Part shown: in pieces, positions 6,025 through 13,794 of the stretch | Position numbering within the stretch: the first letter of the stretch is position 1 | Layout: the number at the start of each line of letters is the position of its first letter | Assembly (NCBI GenBank): GCA_002470695.1 | Contig: DKNM01000081.1 | Span: 1-28,395, forward strand | DNA from: Candidatus Neomicrothrix sp. UBA7388 | GTDB taxonomy: Bacteria > Actinomycetota > Acidimicrobiia > Acidimicrobiales > Poriferisodalaceae | Reading direction: 5' to 3' | DNA length: 28,395 nt | The notes under the pieces: generated by a model | What the model saw: only the letters and a program-made list of their open reading frames with translations | The model's database searches: none | What the model was told of the DNA's origin: nothing | Translations under genes and position numbers: made by a program

Positions 6025-8795
6025 GTTCTGGACCTATCCAGAAGAACGTCACCATTGTTTTGGATGGGGCACCGAGACCGGGACTTGATCCGGTCGGATG
6101 GCGGATAGAACAAATAAGCAAAGAATTTGCGGCTAGTGAAGCTACGACACGTCTGGTGGTCCGCCAAATTGAAGCCCCGAAAAGTACCTTCTTCGGAGTA
6201 GTTCCCGATGCGGGAATTCTCTCAGCTGAGATTCCGTGGTTGGAGGAACCCAGTGATCTTTACTTCTTCTGCGCAAATGGGAACACTTACCGAATGGTTT
6301 CCATGTGCAGGAAACACAAACCGGATGCCGTCATCATTATCGATGCCTCAAACCTTCTGTCGATTCAAAGACCCGATATAGAAGACGGATATGTCACGCA
6401 ATTAGAACGCGACGGGCGCGACACCGTCGCTAGTCTTCGGCGTCAACGCGACCGCGAGATTCTCAACTTCGTTGATGAAGTCTGGGTGTATTCAGATGTT
6501 CAGCGTCTCCTAGTGAGCGCTCTCGGAGTATCGGCAAAGATTCGTGTTGTGCGACCGCCTAATAGCCGTCTCGGACCATCGACCCGTAAACGACCGTTGG
6601 TATTTGCGGCACCCCACCGAGATTTCTGTGAGCCTGACATAGAAGCGTGTCAATACATGAATGACCGAGTGCTTCCTAACCTAGAACTAGAAGAATCACC
6701 GCTACTAATCAGCGAGCGAGAGTTCACGCCTTGGAATCACACTCTCGAAAACCTTGATCGAACGGAAAGAGATGGCAGTCTGAGCGAACCGCTGAGTCAG
6801 GCATCAATGGTGATAGCGGCGCGACAGTCAGGGCCGACCCCCTGGAGTCAGTTCTTAGCGGCGCGAGCGGTTGATGCTCCGATCATTGCAACGTCGGCTG
6901 CTGTTGCGCACATCGACACACCTGACGATTGGAATATCGAAGTAGTTGAGCGATCCCAGATAGCTTCCTCTATCCAAAGAACTGCTGAACTGAATCGATC
7001 TGCGACAAGCAATAGCGACCACGCGACGGGTATCAAAACTGCTCTAGAAGAGCACGGCATTAAACCGTCTCCCTCGGAAATACCGATAACCGACTGGCTA
7101 ACTACTTCCGAAATCGGTAAGCGACACAAAATGGGGGTAAAGCAATATCGACGATCTTTAGCTGCAGCAGTGAATGACCCAGATCTTGATAACGGGGCCT
7201 CCTTGCCCTACCGCCCCCTAATTTCAATTCTCACGCCCGTCTACAACACTCCATTAGAAATTCTGCGTTCCACCATCGAGTCCGTTCGGTTGCAAATTTA
7301 TGAAAACTGGCAATTGTGTCTCGTCGACGATTGTTCCACTGATAACGGAGTTCGAACTGTATGCAAAGAGCTGGCCGCAAAGGATCCGCGTATTGATTTC
7401 GTTGAGAGGTCAAGTAACGGAGGCATAGCAGAAGCATCGAACACCGCGTTTGAGATGGCAGAAGGTGAGTTCGTGGCGCTATTGGATCACGACGATCTTC
7501 TCAGGTCGGACGCTCTTGTAGAGGTCGTTAGAGCACTAAACGAATTCCCCAATACCGAATTCTTATATTCAGACGAAGACAAGCTTTTCGCCGATGGTTC
7601 GTATGACCACAGCTACGCCAAATCGGGTTGGTCGCCAGACCTCCATTTGTCATATAACTACATCTGCCACTTCGCTGTGATTAACAAGGCTTTGATAATG
7701 AGGTTAGGTGGCTGGCGACAAGGTTTCGACGGAGCTCAGGATTACGACTTGCTCCTTCGGGTCACCGAAGCAACTAGCCAGATCTTGCATATTCCAAGAA
7801 ACCTCTATCACTGGAGAGTCATTGCGGGTTCAACCGCCGCCGGAATAGACCAAAAAGACGACGCGTGGGCTGCAGGACAAAGAGCCTTGAGCGAAGCCCT
7901 AACCCGGAGGCACATCGACGCAACCGTCGAAGAAGGCCTCGAAGCGGGTACCTACAATCTTCGCTACCAGACTTTCGGCCAACCGAAAGTTGGAATAATT
8001 ATTCCAACTCGTGACCGCTACGAACTGATTTCCCAATGTGTAGAGGGCGTAGCTAACAGAACATCTTGGCAAGAGACCGAAATAATGGTGATCAACAATG
8101 AAAGCACGGATGAAGCAACTCTTCGCTGGCTCGACAGTCACGCAGGGCCCGTAATCGACTTCCCTCACCAATTCTCCTACGCGCGAATGATGAACATGGC
8201 TGCAGAACAAATTGACTGCGACCTTTTGCTTTTCCTCAACTGCGATATTGAGATAACTCAGCCAGAGTGGCTGGAATCAATGATCGGGCTCGCACAACAA
8301 TCCCGAGTCGGAGCTGTTGGGGCCAAATTGACGTTTCCCGGAGGCCAAGTTCAACATGAAGGTGTCGCAGTAGGTGTCGGCGGTGCCGCTGTGAACATCA
8401 ATTCACGGGGCTATTTCAGTATCGGTAATCTCGTCCGCAATTGCTGGGCGCTAACCGCCGCGTGCCTTATGGTCAGACCCGAGGTTTTCTGGGAGGTTGG
8501 TGGCTTCGAAGAACGCCTTCGGGTTGCGTTCAATGATGTGGATTTGACAATGCGAATCCATCAGCTGGGCTACGACCTGGTTTACCAGCCGCATGCGAAT
8601 CTTCTTCACCAAGAATCGGCCCTTCGAGGCTCGCTTCACCCAGCAGAGGATGAAGTCTTTTTTAGAAACCGATGGGGGGATCCTCTCAATGCAGACGACC
8701 CCTATTACAACCCTCGGTTATCGCGACACGCGCAGTACTACTTTGCAGACGACGTCAAGCAAGTTTGGCTGCCCCGAGGGCACCCTCTTGCGTGA
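6021..8795 (+). CDS. Multidomain glycosyltransferase with two GT2 domains
   Basis: A 924-residue protein. Residues 1 to about 390 form an alpha/beta region with no clear GT signature, possibly a degenerate GT-B domain. A first GT2 (GT-A fold) domain begins near residue 398 (LISILTPVYNTP), with the DDCST nucleotide-binding aspartates near 435, DHDD near 488 as the metal-binding DxD-type motif, and SDEDK near 517. A second GT2 domain begins near 656 (VGIIIPTRDR), with FLNCDIEI near 739 and NDVDLTMR near 838. Tandem GT2 proteins of this build are common in O-antigen and capsule loci, where they often add deoxyhexose residues such as rhamnose; the sugar specificity here cannot be read. It is cytoplasmic or peripheral, with no signal or membrane segment. 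The start overlaps the upstream gene by 4 bases. Its stop lies one base from the end of the opposing gene, leaving no room for a terminator. Confidence 0.9.
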   Translation: MSSGPIQKNVTIVLDGAPRPGLDPVGWRIEQISKEFAASEATTRLVVRQIEAPKSTFFGVVPDAGILSAEIPWLEEPSDLYFFCANGNTYRMVSMCRKHKPDAVIIIDASNLLSIQRPDIEDGYVTQLERDGRDTVASLRRQRDREILNFVDEVWVYSDVQRLLVSALGVSAKIRVVRPPNSRLGPSTRKRPLVFAAPHRDFCEPDIEACQYMNDRVLPNLELEESPLLISEREFTPWNHTLENLDRTERDGSLSEPLSQASMVIAARQSGPTPWSQFLAARAVDAPIIATSAAVAHIDTPDDWNIEVVERSQIASSIQRTAELNRSATSNSDHATGIKTALEEHGIKPSPSEIPITDWLTTSEIGKRHKMGVKQYRRSLAAAVNDPDLDNGASLPYRPLISILTPVYNTPLEILRSTIESVRLQIYENWQLCLVDDCSTDNGVRTVCKELAAKDPRIDFVERSSNGGIAEASNTAFEMAEGEFVALLDHDDLLRSDALVEVVRALNEFPNTEFLYSDEDKLFADGSYDHSYAKSGWSPDLHLSYNYICHFAVINKALIMRLGGWRQGFDGAQDYDLLLRVTEATSQILHIPRNLYHWRVIAGSTAAGIDQKDDAWAAGQRALSEALTRRHIDATVEEGLEAGTYNLRYQTFGQPKVGIIIPTRDRYELISQCVEGVANRTSWQETEIMVINNESTDEATLRWLDSHAGPVIDFPHQFSYARMMNMAAEQIDCDLLLFLNCDIEITQPEWLESMIGLAQQSRVGAVGAKLTFPGGQVQHEGVAVGVGGAAVNINSRGYFSIGNLVRNCWALTAACLMVRPEVFWEVGGFEERLRVAFNDVDLTMRIHQLGYDLVYQPHANLLHQESALRGSLHPAEDEVFFRNRWGDPLNADDPYYNPRLSRHAQYYFADDVKQVWLPRGHPLA

Positions 8796-8796
8796 C

Positions 8797-9534
8797 CTAG
8801 GCGACAGCTCTTACAGAAAGGCCCAGACCAACTGGAGATCCAAAGTTAGCAACGTCACCGAACACCATCACAGCGCCCCGAGAGTCAACCACAAGATAAC
8901 CACTGTCTCGGCCCAGTAACCCGACCGCGTCGACTCGACCCCATTGTGTAGGTGAACCCAAATAAGCGGCCCCACCAGCCGGGTACAGGTCCCCATCAGA
9001 AGTAAGAAAAAAATATCCGTCCCCGCGTGGAGTGACTGCGAAATCGACTACCCGAACACTGTCGGGGTCCGTGAAGTCTGAGAGTGTGCCATGAAACTCA
9101 GCGGACCCGAAGCAATAAACAGCACCCCTCTCATCGACGATCCAGTATCCATTCCCATCAGGCGCGGCCTCGATACGAATTGCCCTCGCTGAACCCGTCG
9201 AAACTTGCGGAATACCCTCAAGGAACGGAGCGTTACCAAAGCTAAAGACGCTGCCCTCTGCATCTATAATCCAATATCCGACGCCTACTGGAGTGGCAGT
9301 AATATCAACCGCTGGGCAAGTCAAACTTATAGCCGACAGGTCTCCCAAGGTTCTTGCTGTACCGATAGCTTCGACCTCACCTCCTTTGCTGAGAGCTAAA
9401 CAGCCTTGACCATCTCGAGTGCTTGCGATAGCGACCGCATCCGAGGAGAGCTCCAGATCAAGTTGTCCGGATTCGCTAGTGAAATGCAGCAGCCGGTTAT
9501 TGGTAGTCAGAATCCAATATCCCGGAAGAGCCAC
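8797..9534 (-). CDS. Six-repeat GYW...FG protein, predicted beta-propeller
   Basis: A 245-residue protein composed almost entirely of six imperfect repeats of about 40 residues. Typical units read GxGYWIIDAEGSVFSFGNAPF, GNGYWIVDERGAVYCFGSAEF, GDGYFFLTSDGDLYPAGGAAY and DSGYLVVDSRGAVMVFGDVANF; the first two units are more decayed (LPGYWILTTNNRLLHF and GQGCLALSKGGEVEAIG). Repeats of this kind are frequent in actinobacteria, particularly Acidimicrobiia, usually in secreted or surface proteins; the function is unknown. An in-frame TAG lies four codons before the GTG start at 9534, so the protein cannot be longer and has no signal peptide. A ribosome site (AGGA, 7 bases upstream) supports this start. 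It is the only minus-strand gene between birA and cofE and is convergent with the large glycosyltransferase gene. Confidence 0.85.
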   Translation of the reverse strand: MALPGYWILTTNNRLLHFTSESGQLDLELSSDAVAIASTRDGQGCLALSKGGEVEAIGTARTLGDLSAISLTCPAVDITATPVGVGYWIIDAEGSVFSFGNAPFLEGIPQVSTGSARAIRIEAAPDGNGYWIVDERGAVYCFGSAEFHGTLSDFTDPDSVRVVDFAVTPRGDGYFFLTSDGDLYPAGGAAYLGSPTQWGRVDAVGLLGRDSGYLVVDSRGAVMVFGDVANFGSPVGLGLSVRAVA

Positions 9535-9541
9535 CCAATGA

Positions 9542-9545
9542 TCCT
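9542..9545 (-). promoter_or_regulatory. Shine-Dalgarno AGGA of the repeat-protein gene
   Basis: AGGA on the minus strand, 7 bases before the GTG at 9534 and overlapping an in-frame TAG. It fixes the start and excludes a signal peptide. The rest of the 63-base divergent spacer to 9597 shows no promoter I can support. Confidence 0.6.
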
Positions 9546-9597
9546 ACGCGAGGAGCGTCTTTGGTCTTGGTCACTTCCACGCTAGCTTGAACAAATA

Positions 9598-10131
9598 ATG
9601 AAGATCTATACGAAAACCGGAGACGACGGCTCTACCGGACTCTTCTACGGCGGCCGAGTAGGTAAAGACTCCGCGCAACCAAAGGCGTACGGCGCAGTTG
9701 ACGAAGCTCAGGCGGCAATTGGACTCGCACGCGCAGCGGCGGAAAATGTCGAACTTAAGCAGATGCTTACCCTGATTTGTCGAGACCTCTATGTTGCAAT
9801 GGCCGAACTAGCGACGCTGACAGAAAACCGACACAAACTCGTACCGGAAACATCATTAGTCACCGAAGCCATGGTGCAGAACTTAGAAACTTCTATCGAT
9901 GATGTCAGTTCGCTATTCGAGGCACCCACAGAGTTCACTATCCCCGGAGAAACTGAAATATCAGCGCGCCTCGACTGGGCGAGGGTAATAGTTCGGCGCT
10001 CTGAACGAGAGAGTATTGATGTGTGTGATCCAGAATCTCAAGTGCTCCCTTACCTGAACCGCCTTTCGGACCTTTTGTGGACCCTCGCCCGCTGGCAAGA
10101 AGGCGGCTCTTTACTTAGCAGAAACCAGTAA
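9598..10131 (+). CDS. pduO: Cob(I)yrinic acid a,c-diamide / cob(I)alamin adenosyltransferase, PduO type
   Basis: A 177-residue trimeric-type ATP:corrinoid adenosyltransferase that transfers 5'-deoxyadenosine from ATP to cob(I)alamin, giving coenzyme B12 for enzymes such as methylmalonyl-CoA mutase. Family motifs are complete: the N-terminal ATP loop KIYTKTGDDGSTGLFYGGRV (residues 2-21), AYGAVDEAQAAIG (about 31-43), the RVIVRRSERE arginine motif (about 130) and YLNRLSDLLWTLAR (about 151-164). The length is normal. It is divergent from the repeat-protein gene with a 63-base spacer, and the aminopeptidase gene follows 27 bases downstream on the same strand. No other B12 gene is in the window. 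Confidence 0.93.
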   Translation: MKIYTKTGDDGSTGLFYGGRVGKDSAQPKAYGAVDEAQAAIGLARAAAENVELKQMLTLICRDLYVAMAELATLTENRHKLVPETSLVTEAMVQNLETSIDDVSSLFEAPTEFTIPGETEISARLDWARVIVRRSERESIDVCDPESQVLPYLNRLSDLLWTLARWQEGGSLLSRNQ

Positions 10132-10158
10132 TCACCTATTTAGACCAACAGGAAAGTT

Positions 10159-11604
10159 ATGCCGAACCAACTACAGATCACCGACATACATATCGAAAAC
10201 ACAGACGCCGACACCGCAACAGTGGCTACTGATAGGCCAGTCGGCGAGAAAGATTTAGCGACGCTCGGAGTTGCTGAGACCTTTCTCGCTGCAAGCAAAT
10301 TTGAGGGCAAGATCGGCCAAACAGCGCTCCTTCCGGACGAGAGCTCGGTTGTGTTAGCGGTAGGAACAGGATCAAAAGAGATAAGTATCCCGGATTTGCG
10401 GGCAAGCGCTGCGCATCTCTGGCGAGCATCCTCCCATCTAGAATCCCTGACCTCGTTCCTTCCCCTTGTCGCCTCATCCCACTTAGGTGCTGAAGTCGCT
10501 CTTCAGGCTGTTATCGAGGGCCTGCTTCTTGCGTCGTACCGCTTCGATGAGTTGAAGGGATCTCCAGAAGAAGAATCAAAGCTACGACAGATCACGCTCA
10601 TTGCGCCAGACGGCGTTGATGGCGAGGGGGCGCTAGCTAAAGCTCACGCAGTCGCATCTGGTATCTCTCTCGCCCGCGATTTGGTAAACAAACCCGGCGG
10701 CTCACTTACAGCAATCGACCTAGCGGACGCTGCTGCTTCCGCAGCGTCCGACATCGAAGTCGAGATATGGGACCGCGAGCGCCTCACCAAAGAGCGTTGC
10801 GGAGGGATTCTCGGAGTGAATGCAGGATCTACTGAAGAACCCAGACTGGTCAGAATGACTTGGCGCCCTGAGGGCGAAAGCAAAGGAACCATCTACTTTG
10901 TTGGAAAAGGCATCACCTTTGATACCGGAGGGCTCAACCTCAAGCCGTTCGAAGGTATGAAAGAAATGAAAATCGATATGGGAGGTGCGGCAGCAGTCAT
11001 CGGAGCGATGTCGGCGATGGCAGCGCACGCTCCAGACGTGACCGTTGTAGGTATTTGTTGTTGCACGGATAATCAACCGAGCCCCACGGCTACCAAGCCC
11101 GGAGATGTTCTCAAAATCCGAAACGGCAAAACCGTCGAAGTTCTCAACACTGACGCTGAAGGCCGACTTGTCCTGGCTGATGGACTCTCGATAGCAGAAG
11201 AAGAGAGCCCCGACCTTGTTATAGATCTAGCCACCCTGACCGGCGCCTGTTTGGTGGCCTTAGGCTCCCAATACGCGGGCCTGATGGGAAATAACGATCA
11301 AGCAATCCGAACTGTCGAAAGTGCGGCAAGTCAAGCGGGAGAACGTGTTTGGCATCTACCGTTGCCATCCGAATACCGCAAGCAGCTTGACTCCCAAGTC
11401 GCGGATCTAAGAAACATTGGTTCCGGACGGTTCGGAGGAACGCTCGTCGCTGGACTATTCCTTCAAGAGTTCATAGGGGACACTCCTTGGGTACACCTTG
11501 ACATTGCTGGTCCGGTAACTACAGAAGAAGTAGAAGCCGAATTCCCTAGAGGAGCGACCGGATTCGGAGTGCGGACTCTGTTGGAAGTTGTCAATAACTG
11601 GTAA
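10159..11604 (+). CDS. pepA: Leucyl aminopeptidase, M17 family
   Basis: A 481-residue cytosolic di-zinc/manganese aminopeptidase that removes N-terminal residues from peptides; family members form hexamers. The C-terminal catalytic domain carries all expected ligands: GKGITFDTGGLNLKP with K250, D255 and K262, KIDMGGAAA with D273, and NTDAEGR with D332, E334 and R336. These align with E. coli PepA K270, D275, K282, D293, D352, E354 and R356 at a constant offset of 20. The N-terminal macrodomain-like region (about 1-160) is poorly conserved, as usual. The ATG at 10159 has an AGGAAAG site 5-8 bases upstream. It lies in the housekeeping block between the cobalamin gene and the sirtuin gene, with no evident functional tie to the glycan genes. 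Confidence 0.96.
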   Translation: MPNQLQITDIHIENTDADTATVATDRPVGEKDLATLGVAETFLAASKFEGKIGQTALLPDESSVVLAVGTGSKEISIPDLRASAAHLWRASSHLESLTSFLPLVASSHLGAEVALQAVIEGLLLASYRFDELKGSPEEESKLRQITLIAPDGVDGEGALAKAHAVASGISLARDLVNKPGGSLTAIDLADAAASAASDIEVEIWDRERLTKERCGGILGVNAGSTEEPRLVRMTWRPEGESKGTIYFVGKGITFDTGGLNLKPFEGMKEMKIDMGGAAAVIGAMSAMAAHAPDVTVVGICCCTDNQPSPTATKPGDVLKIRNGKTVEVLNTDAEGRLVLADGLSIAEEESPDLVIDLATLTGACLVALGSQYAGLMGNNDQAIRTVESAASQAGERVWHLPLPSEYRKQLDSQVADLRNIGSGRFGGTLVAGLFLQEFIGDTPWVHLDIAGPVTTEEVEAEFPRGATGFGVRTLLEVVNNW

Positions 11605-11679
11605 TGACCGCTATCGCAGCAACATCGCAAATAGCTTGAAAGGCTGAAATAATTGCACCTCACGACACCGGATTGCTAA

Positions 11680-12486
11680 ATGGTTCACGACCTCCAACAC
11701 AACGCAAATGTTCGCACCCTCACCCACTGGGTAGACCAGAGCGATCGTATTACTGTCCTTACAGGAGCAGGAATATCCACGGATTCAGGAATTCCTGACT
11801 TCCGAGGACCGAACGGAGTATGGACAAAAAATCCGAAAGCGGAAAAGGCTTCAAATATCCAGAACTTCATTTCCGACCCCGAAGTGCGCAAAGCATCATG
11901 GCGGGACCGTTTAGATAACAGGGCCTGGTCAGCGGACCCGAACGACGGTCACCGAGCATTAGTGCAGCTTGAAAAACGCAACAAGCTTGTTGCTCTCCTC
12001 ACACAAAATGTTGACGGTTTGCATCATGCCGCCGGGTCCTCGGCAACCAAGGTGGTAGAGGTTCACGGGACCTTGCGCGAAGTTGCTTGCCTCGAATGCA
12101 ACTATCGAGACGACATGCAAGTAGCGCTGAACCGAGTTCGGCAGGGCGAAGAAGACCTTGACTGTCCTGAGTGTGGGGGAATTTTAAAAAGTGCAACAAT
12201 CTCTTTCGGACAATCGCTTGTGCAAAAAGACCTCCTTAAAGCAGAAGCTGCGGCCCAAAATTGCGATCTGATGATCGCCATAGGCACCACCCTAGCGGTA
12301 TATCCGATTGCCGCTGTTGTGCCATCTGCCCAGCGGGTTGGCGCCAAAATCGCAATAATTAATGCTGAACCAACCGAGATGGACCATTTAGCGGATCTCA
12401 TTATTCGTGATTCCATAAGCGAAATTTTGCCAATCATCGTAAACGGCAGTTCCAATCTGGCTGAGAAAGAGATTGAGGAGTCGTGA
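11680..12486 (+). CDS. cobB: NAD-dependent protein deacylase, Sir2 family
   Basis: A 268-residue sirtuin that removes acyl groups from lysines, consuming NAD+ and releasing nicotinamide and O-acyl-ADP-ribose. Seen: the NAD-binding loop GAGISTDSGIPDFRG (about 29-43), TQNVDGLHHAAG (about 107-118), the catalytic HG (H129) and a structural zinc site of two CxxC pairs (C137/C140 and C162/C165), followed by a GTTLAVYP segment (about 206-213). The GIPDFRGPNGVWT form is the common actinobacterial type. I do not see the Tyr/Arg pair that marks desuccinylase sirtuins such as E. coli CobB, so deacetylation is the safer call and the symbol is by family only. The ATG at 11680 has a weak ribosome site. The 75 bases before it hold no promoter I can defend. 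Confidence 0.93.
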   Translation: MVHDLQHNANVRTLTHWVDQSDRITVLTGAGISTDSGIPDFRGPNGVWTKNPKAEKASNIQNFISDPEVRKASWRDRLDNRAWSADPNDGHRALVQLEKRNKLVALLTQNVDGLHHAAGSSATKVVEVHGTLREVACLECNYRDDMQVALNRVRQGEEDLDCPECGGILKSATISFGQSLVQKDLLKAEAAAQNCDLMIAIGTTLAVYPIAAVVPSAQRVGAKIAIINAEPTEMDHLADLIIRDSISEILPIIVNGSSNLAEKEIEES

Positions 12487-12497
12487 GAGTCGCCGCA

Positions 12498-12523
12498 ATA
12501 GCTGAAGCGAACTAAACAGCTAT
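12498..12523. promoter_or_regulatory. Perfect 7-bp inverted repeat between the sirtuin and rhodanese-MoeB genes
   Basis: ATAGCTG (12498-12504) and CAGCTAT (12517-12523) pair perfectly around a 12-base loop, within the 84-base gap upstream of the adenylyltransferase start at 12571. No T-run follows, so it is not an intrinsic terminator. An operator half-site pair or chance are both possible. TATCAT at 12521-12526 could be a -10 element overlapping it, but no -35 is evident. Confidence 0.2.
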
Positions 12524-12557
12524 CATTAAGAGTGGACAACGTCGGTGCCGAATCCCG

Positions 12558-12564
12558 AAGAGGA
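12558..12564 (+). promoter_or_regulatory. Shine-Dalgarno site deciding the start of the rhodanese-MoeB gene
   Basis: AAGAGGA ends 6 bases before the ATG at 12571. The longer frame from a GTG at 12532 has no comparable site, so 12571 is preferred. Confidence 0.75.
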
Positions 12565-12570
12565 AAATCG

Positions 12571-13758
12571 ATGCCCAACTACGGAACGCTTTTAGCGGCT
12601 ACCAAAAAAGAGATCCGGGAAATCACGACCCACCAAGCGGCTGAGCTTCTTGCCGACGACTACGTAGCTCTAGATGTTCGAGATCCTGAAGAATATGACC
12701 AAGGCGCTCTTGTGGGATCGCTACATATCTCAAGGGGACAGCTCGAAAGCCAAATTGAGCAACGAATCCCCGAAACGGATACGAAAATAGTCGTTTACTG
12801 CGCAGGAGGAGCCCGATCGGCGTTCGCAACGAAAACACTTAATGAGCTTGGTTACTCAGAAGTGGTCTCGATGATGGGCGGCTTTAACCAATGGAAATCT
12901 GATGGGCGCGAATGGCAAATGCCAGCATCAATGACCGGACGGCAACGAGCCAGATATCAGCGTCACCTGCTCCTTCCTGAAATTGGAGAAGAAGGGCAAC
13001 AACGGTTACTTGATGCACGAGTATTGATTCTGGGAGCAGGGGGTCTAGGTTCTCCCGCGGCGCTATATCTGGCAGCAGCCGGCGTGGGCACAATTGGCAT
13101 TATCGACATGGACGTGGTGGACGAAACTAATTTGCAACGCCAAATAATTCACAACACCCATCGAGTTGGACAATCCAAAGTTGAGTCTGCCAAACAGTCA
13201 ATCCTCGCCCTCAACCCGGACGTAAAAGTGGAAGCGATTGACCGCCAGCTTAATGTCGATAACGCTCTCGAATTAGTCGCAGATTGGGACGTAATCGTAG
13301 ATGGAGCAGATAATTTTCCTAGCCGTTACCTGCTGAATGACACATCAGTGAAACTAGGAATACCAGTGGTGCATGGATCCATCTTTCGGTTCGAGGGACA
13401 AGTCACGGTGTTTGACCCGCTCAGTGGCCCCACGTACCGTGACTATGTTCCGTCGCCTCCCCCTCCTGAATTGGCCCCATCTTGTGCAGAAGCAGGCGTT
13501 CTTGGAGTACTGCCAGCTGTAATAGGAAGCTTGCAAGCTACGGAAGCTATAAAGCTCCTTCTGAAACTCGGTGAGCCGCTTATCGGAAGACTCCTTGCTT
13601 TCGATGCGCTCGACATGACTTTTCGAGAGTACAAACTCAAGCAGGACCCACAAAACCAAATCACGTACGAAAACCGTGACCGCATACAGCTGCTCGAATA
13701 CGACCAATACTGCTCGCCTGCACTTAACGAGACCGGGCAGCGCATACCAGGCACCTGA
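12571..13758 (+). CDS. Rhodanese-ThiF/MoeB fusion, sulfur-carrier-protein adenylyltransferase (MoeZ-like, domains in reverse order)
   Basis: A 395-residue protein, starting MPNYGTLLA. Residues about 10-110 form a rhodanese domain with the active-site loop YCAGGARS (C77), able to carry a persulfide. Residues about 118-390 form a ThiF/MoeB adenylyltransferase: RYQRHLLLPEIG, the nucleotide loop GAGGLGS (155-161), DxDVVDxTNLQRQ, DGADNFPSRYLLND and PSCAEAGVLG with conserved C305. Such enzymes adenylate the C-terminal Gly-Gly of MoaD, ThiS or CysO-type carriers and help form the thiocarboxylate. The zinc CxxC pairs are absent (TYRDYVP replaces the first), as in actinobacterial MoeZ. In MoeZ and MOCS3 the rhodanese domain is C-terminal; here it is N-terminal, and the chain ends soon after the LEYDQYC segment where MoeZ would enter its rhodanese domain. 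No carrier-protein gene is nearby. Confidence 0.9.
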   Translation: MPNYGTLLAATKKEIREITTHQAAELLADDYVALDVRDPEEYDQGALVGSLHISRGQLESQIEQRIPETDTKIVVYCAGGARSAFATKTLNELGYSEVVSMMGGFNQWKSDGREWQMPASMTGRQRARYQRHLLLPEIGEEGQQRLLDARVLILGAGGLGSPAALYLAAAGVGTIGIIDMDVVDETNLQRQIIHNTHRVGQSKVESAKQSILALNPDVKVEAIDRQLNVDNALELVADWDVIVDGADNFPSRYLLNDTSVKLGIPVVHGSIFRFEGQVTVFDPLSGPTYRDYVPSPPPPELAPSCAEAGVLGVLPAVIGSLQATEAIKLLLKLGEPLIGRLLAFDALDMTFREYKLKQDPQNQITYENRDRIQLLEYDQYCSPALNETGQRIPGT

Positions 13759-13794
13759 AAGGGCTTAGCAAACATCGCGTTCTAGACTTCTAGC

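Noticed and set aside
8793..8799. Terminator between the large glycosyltransferase and the repeat-protein gene
   Set aside because: Only one base separates the two stop codons and no hairpin with a T-run is seen at either end.
12102..12578. 158-codon minus-strand open frame across the sirtuin gene end
   Set aside because: It covers the sirtuin zinc site and C-terminus in antisense and has no recognisable motif or ribosome site.
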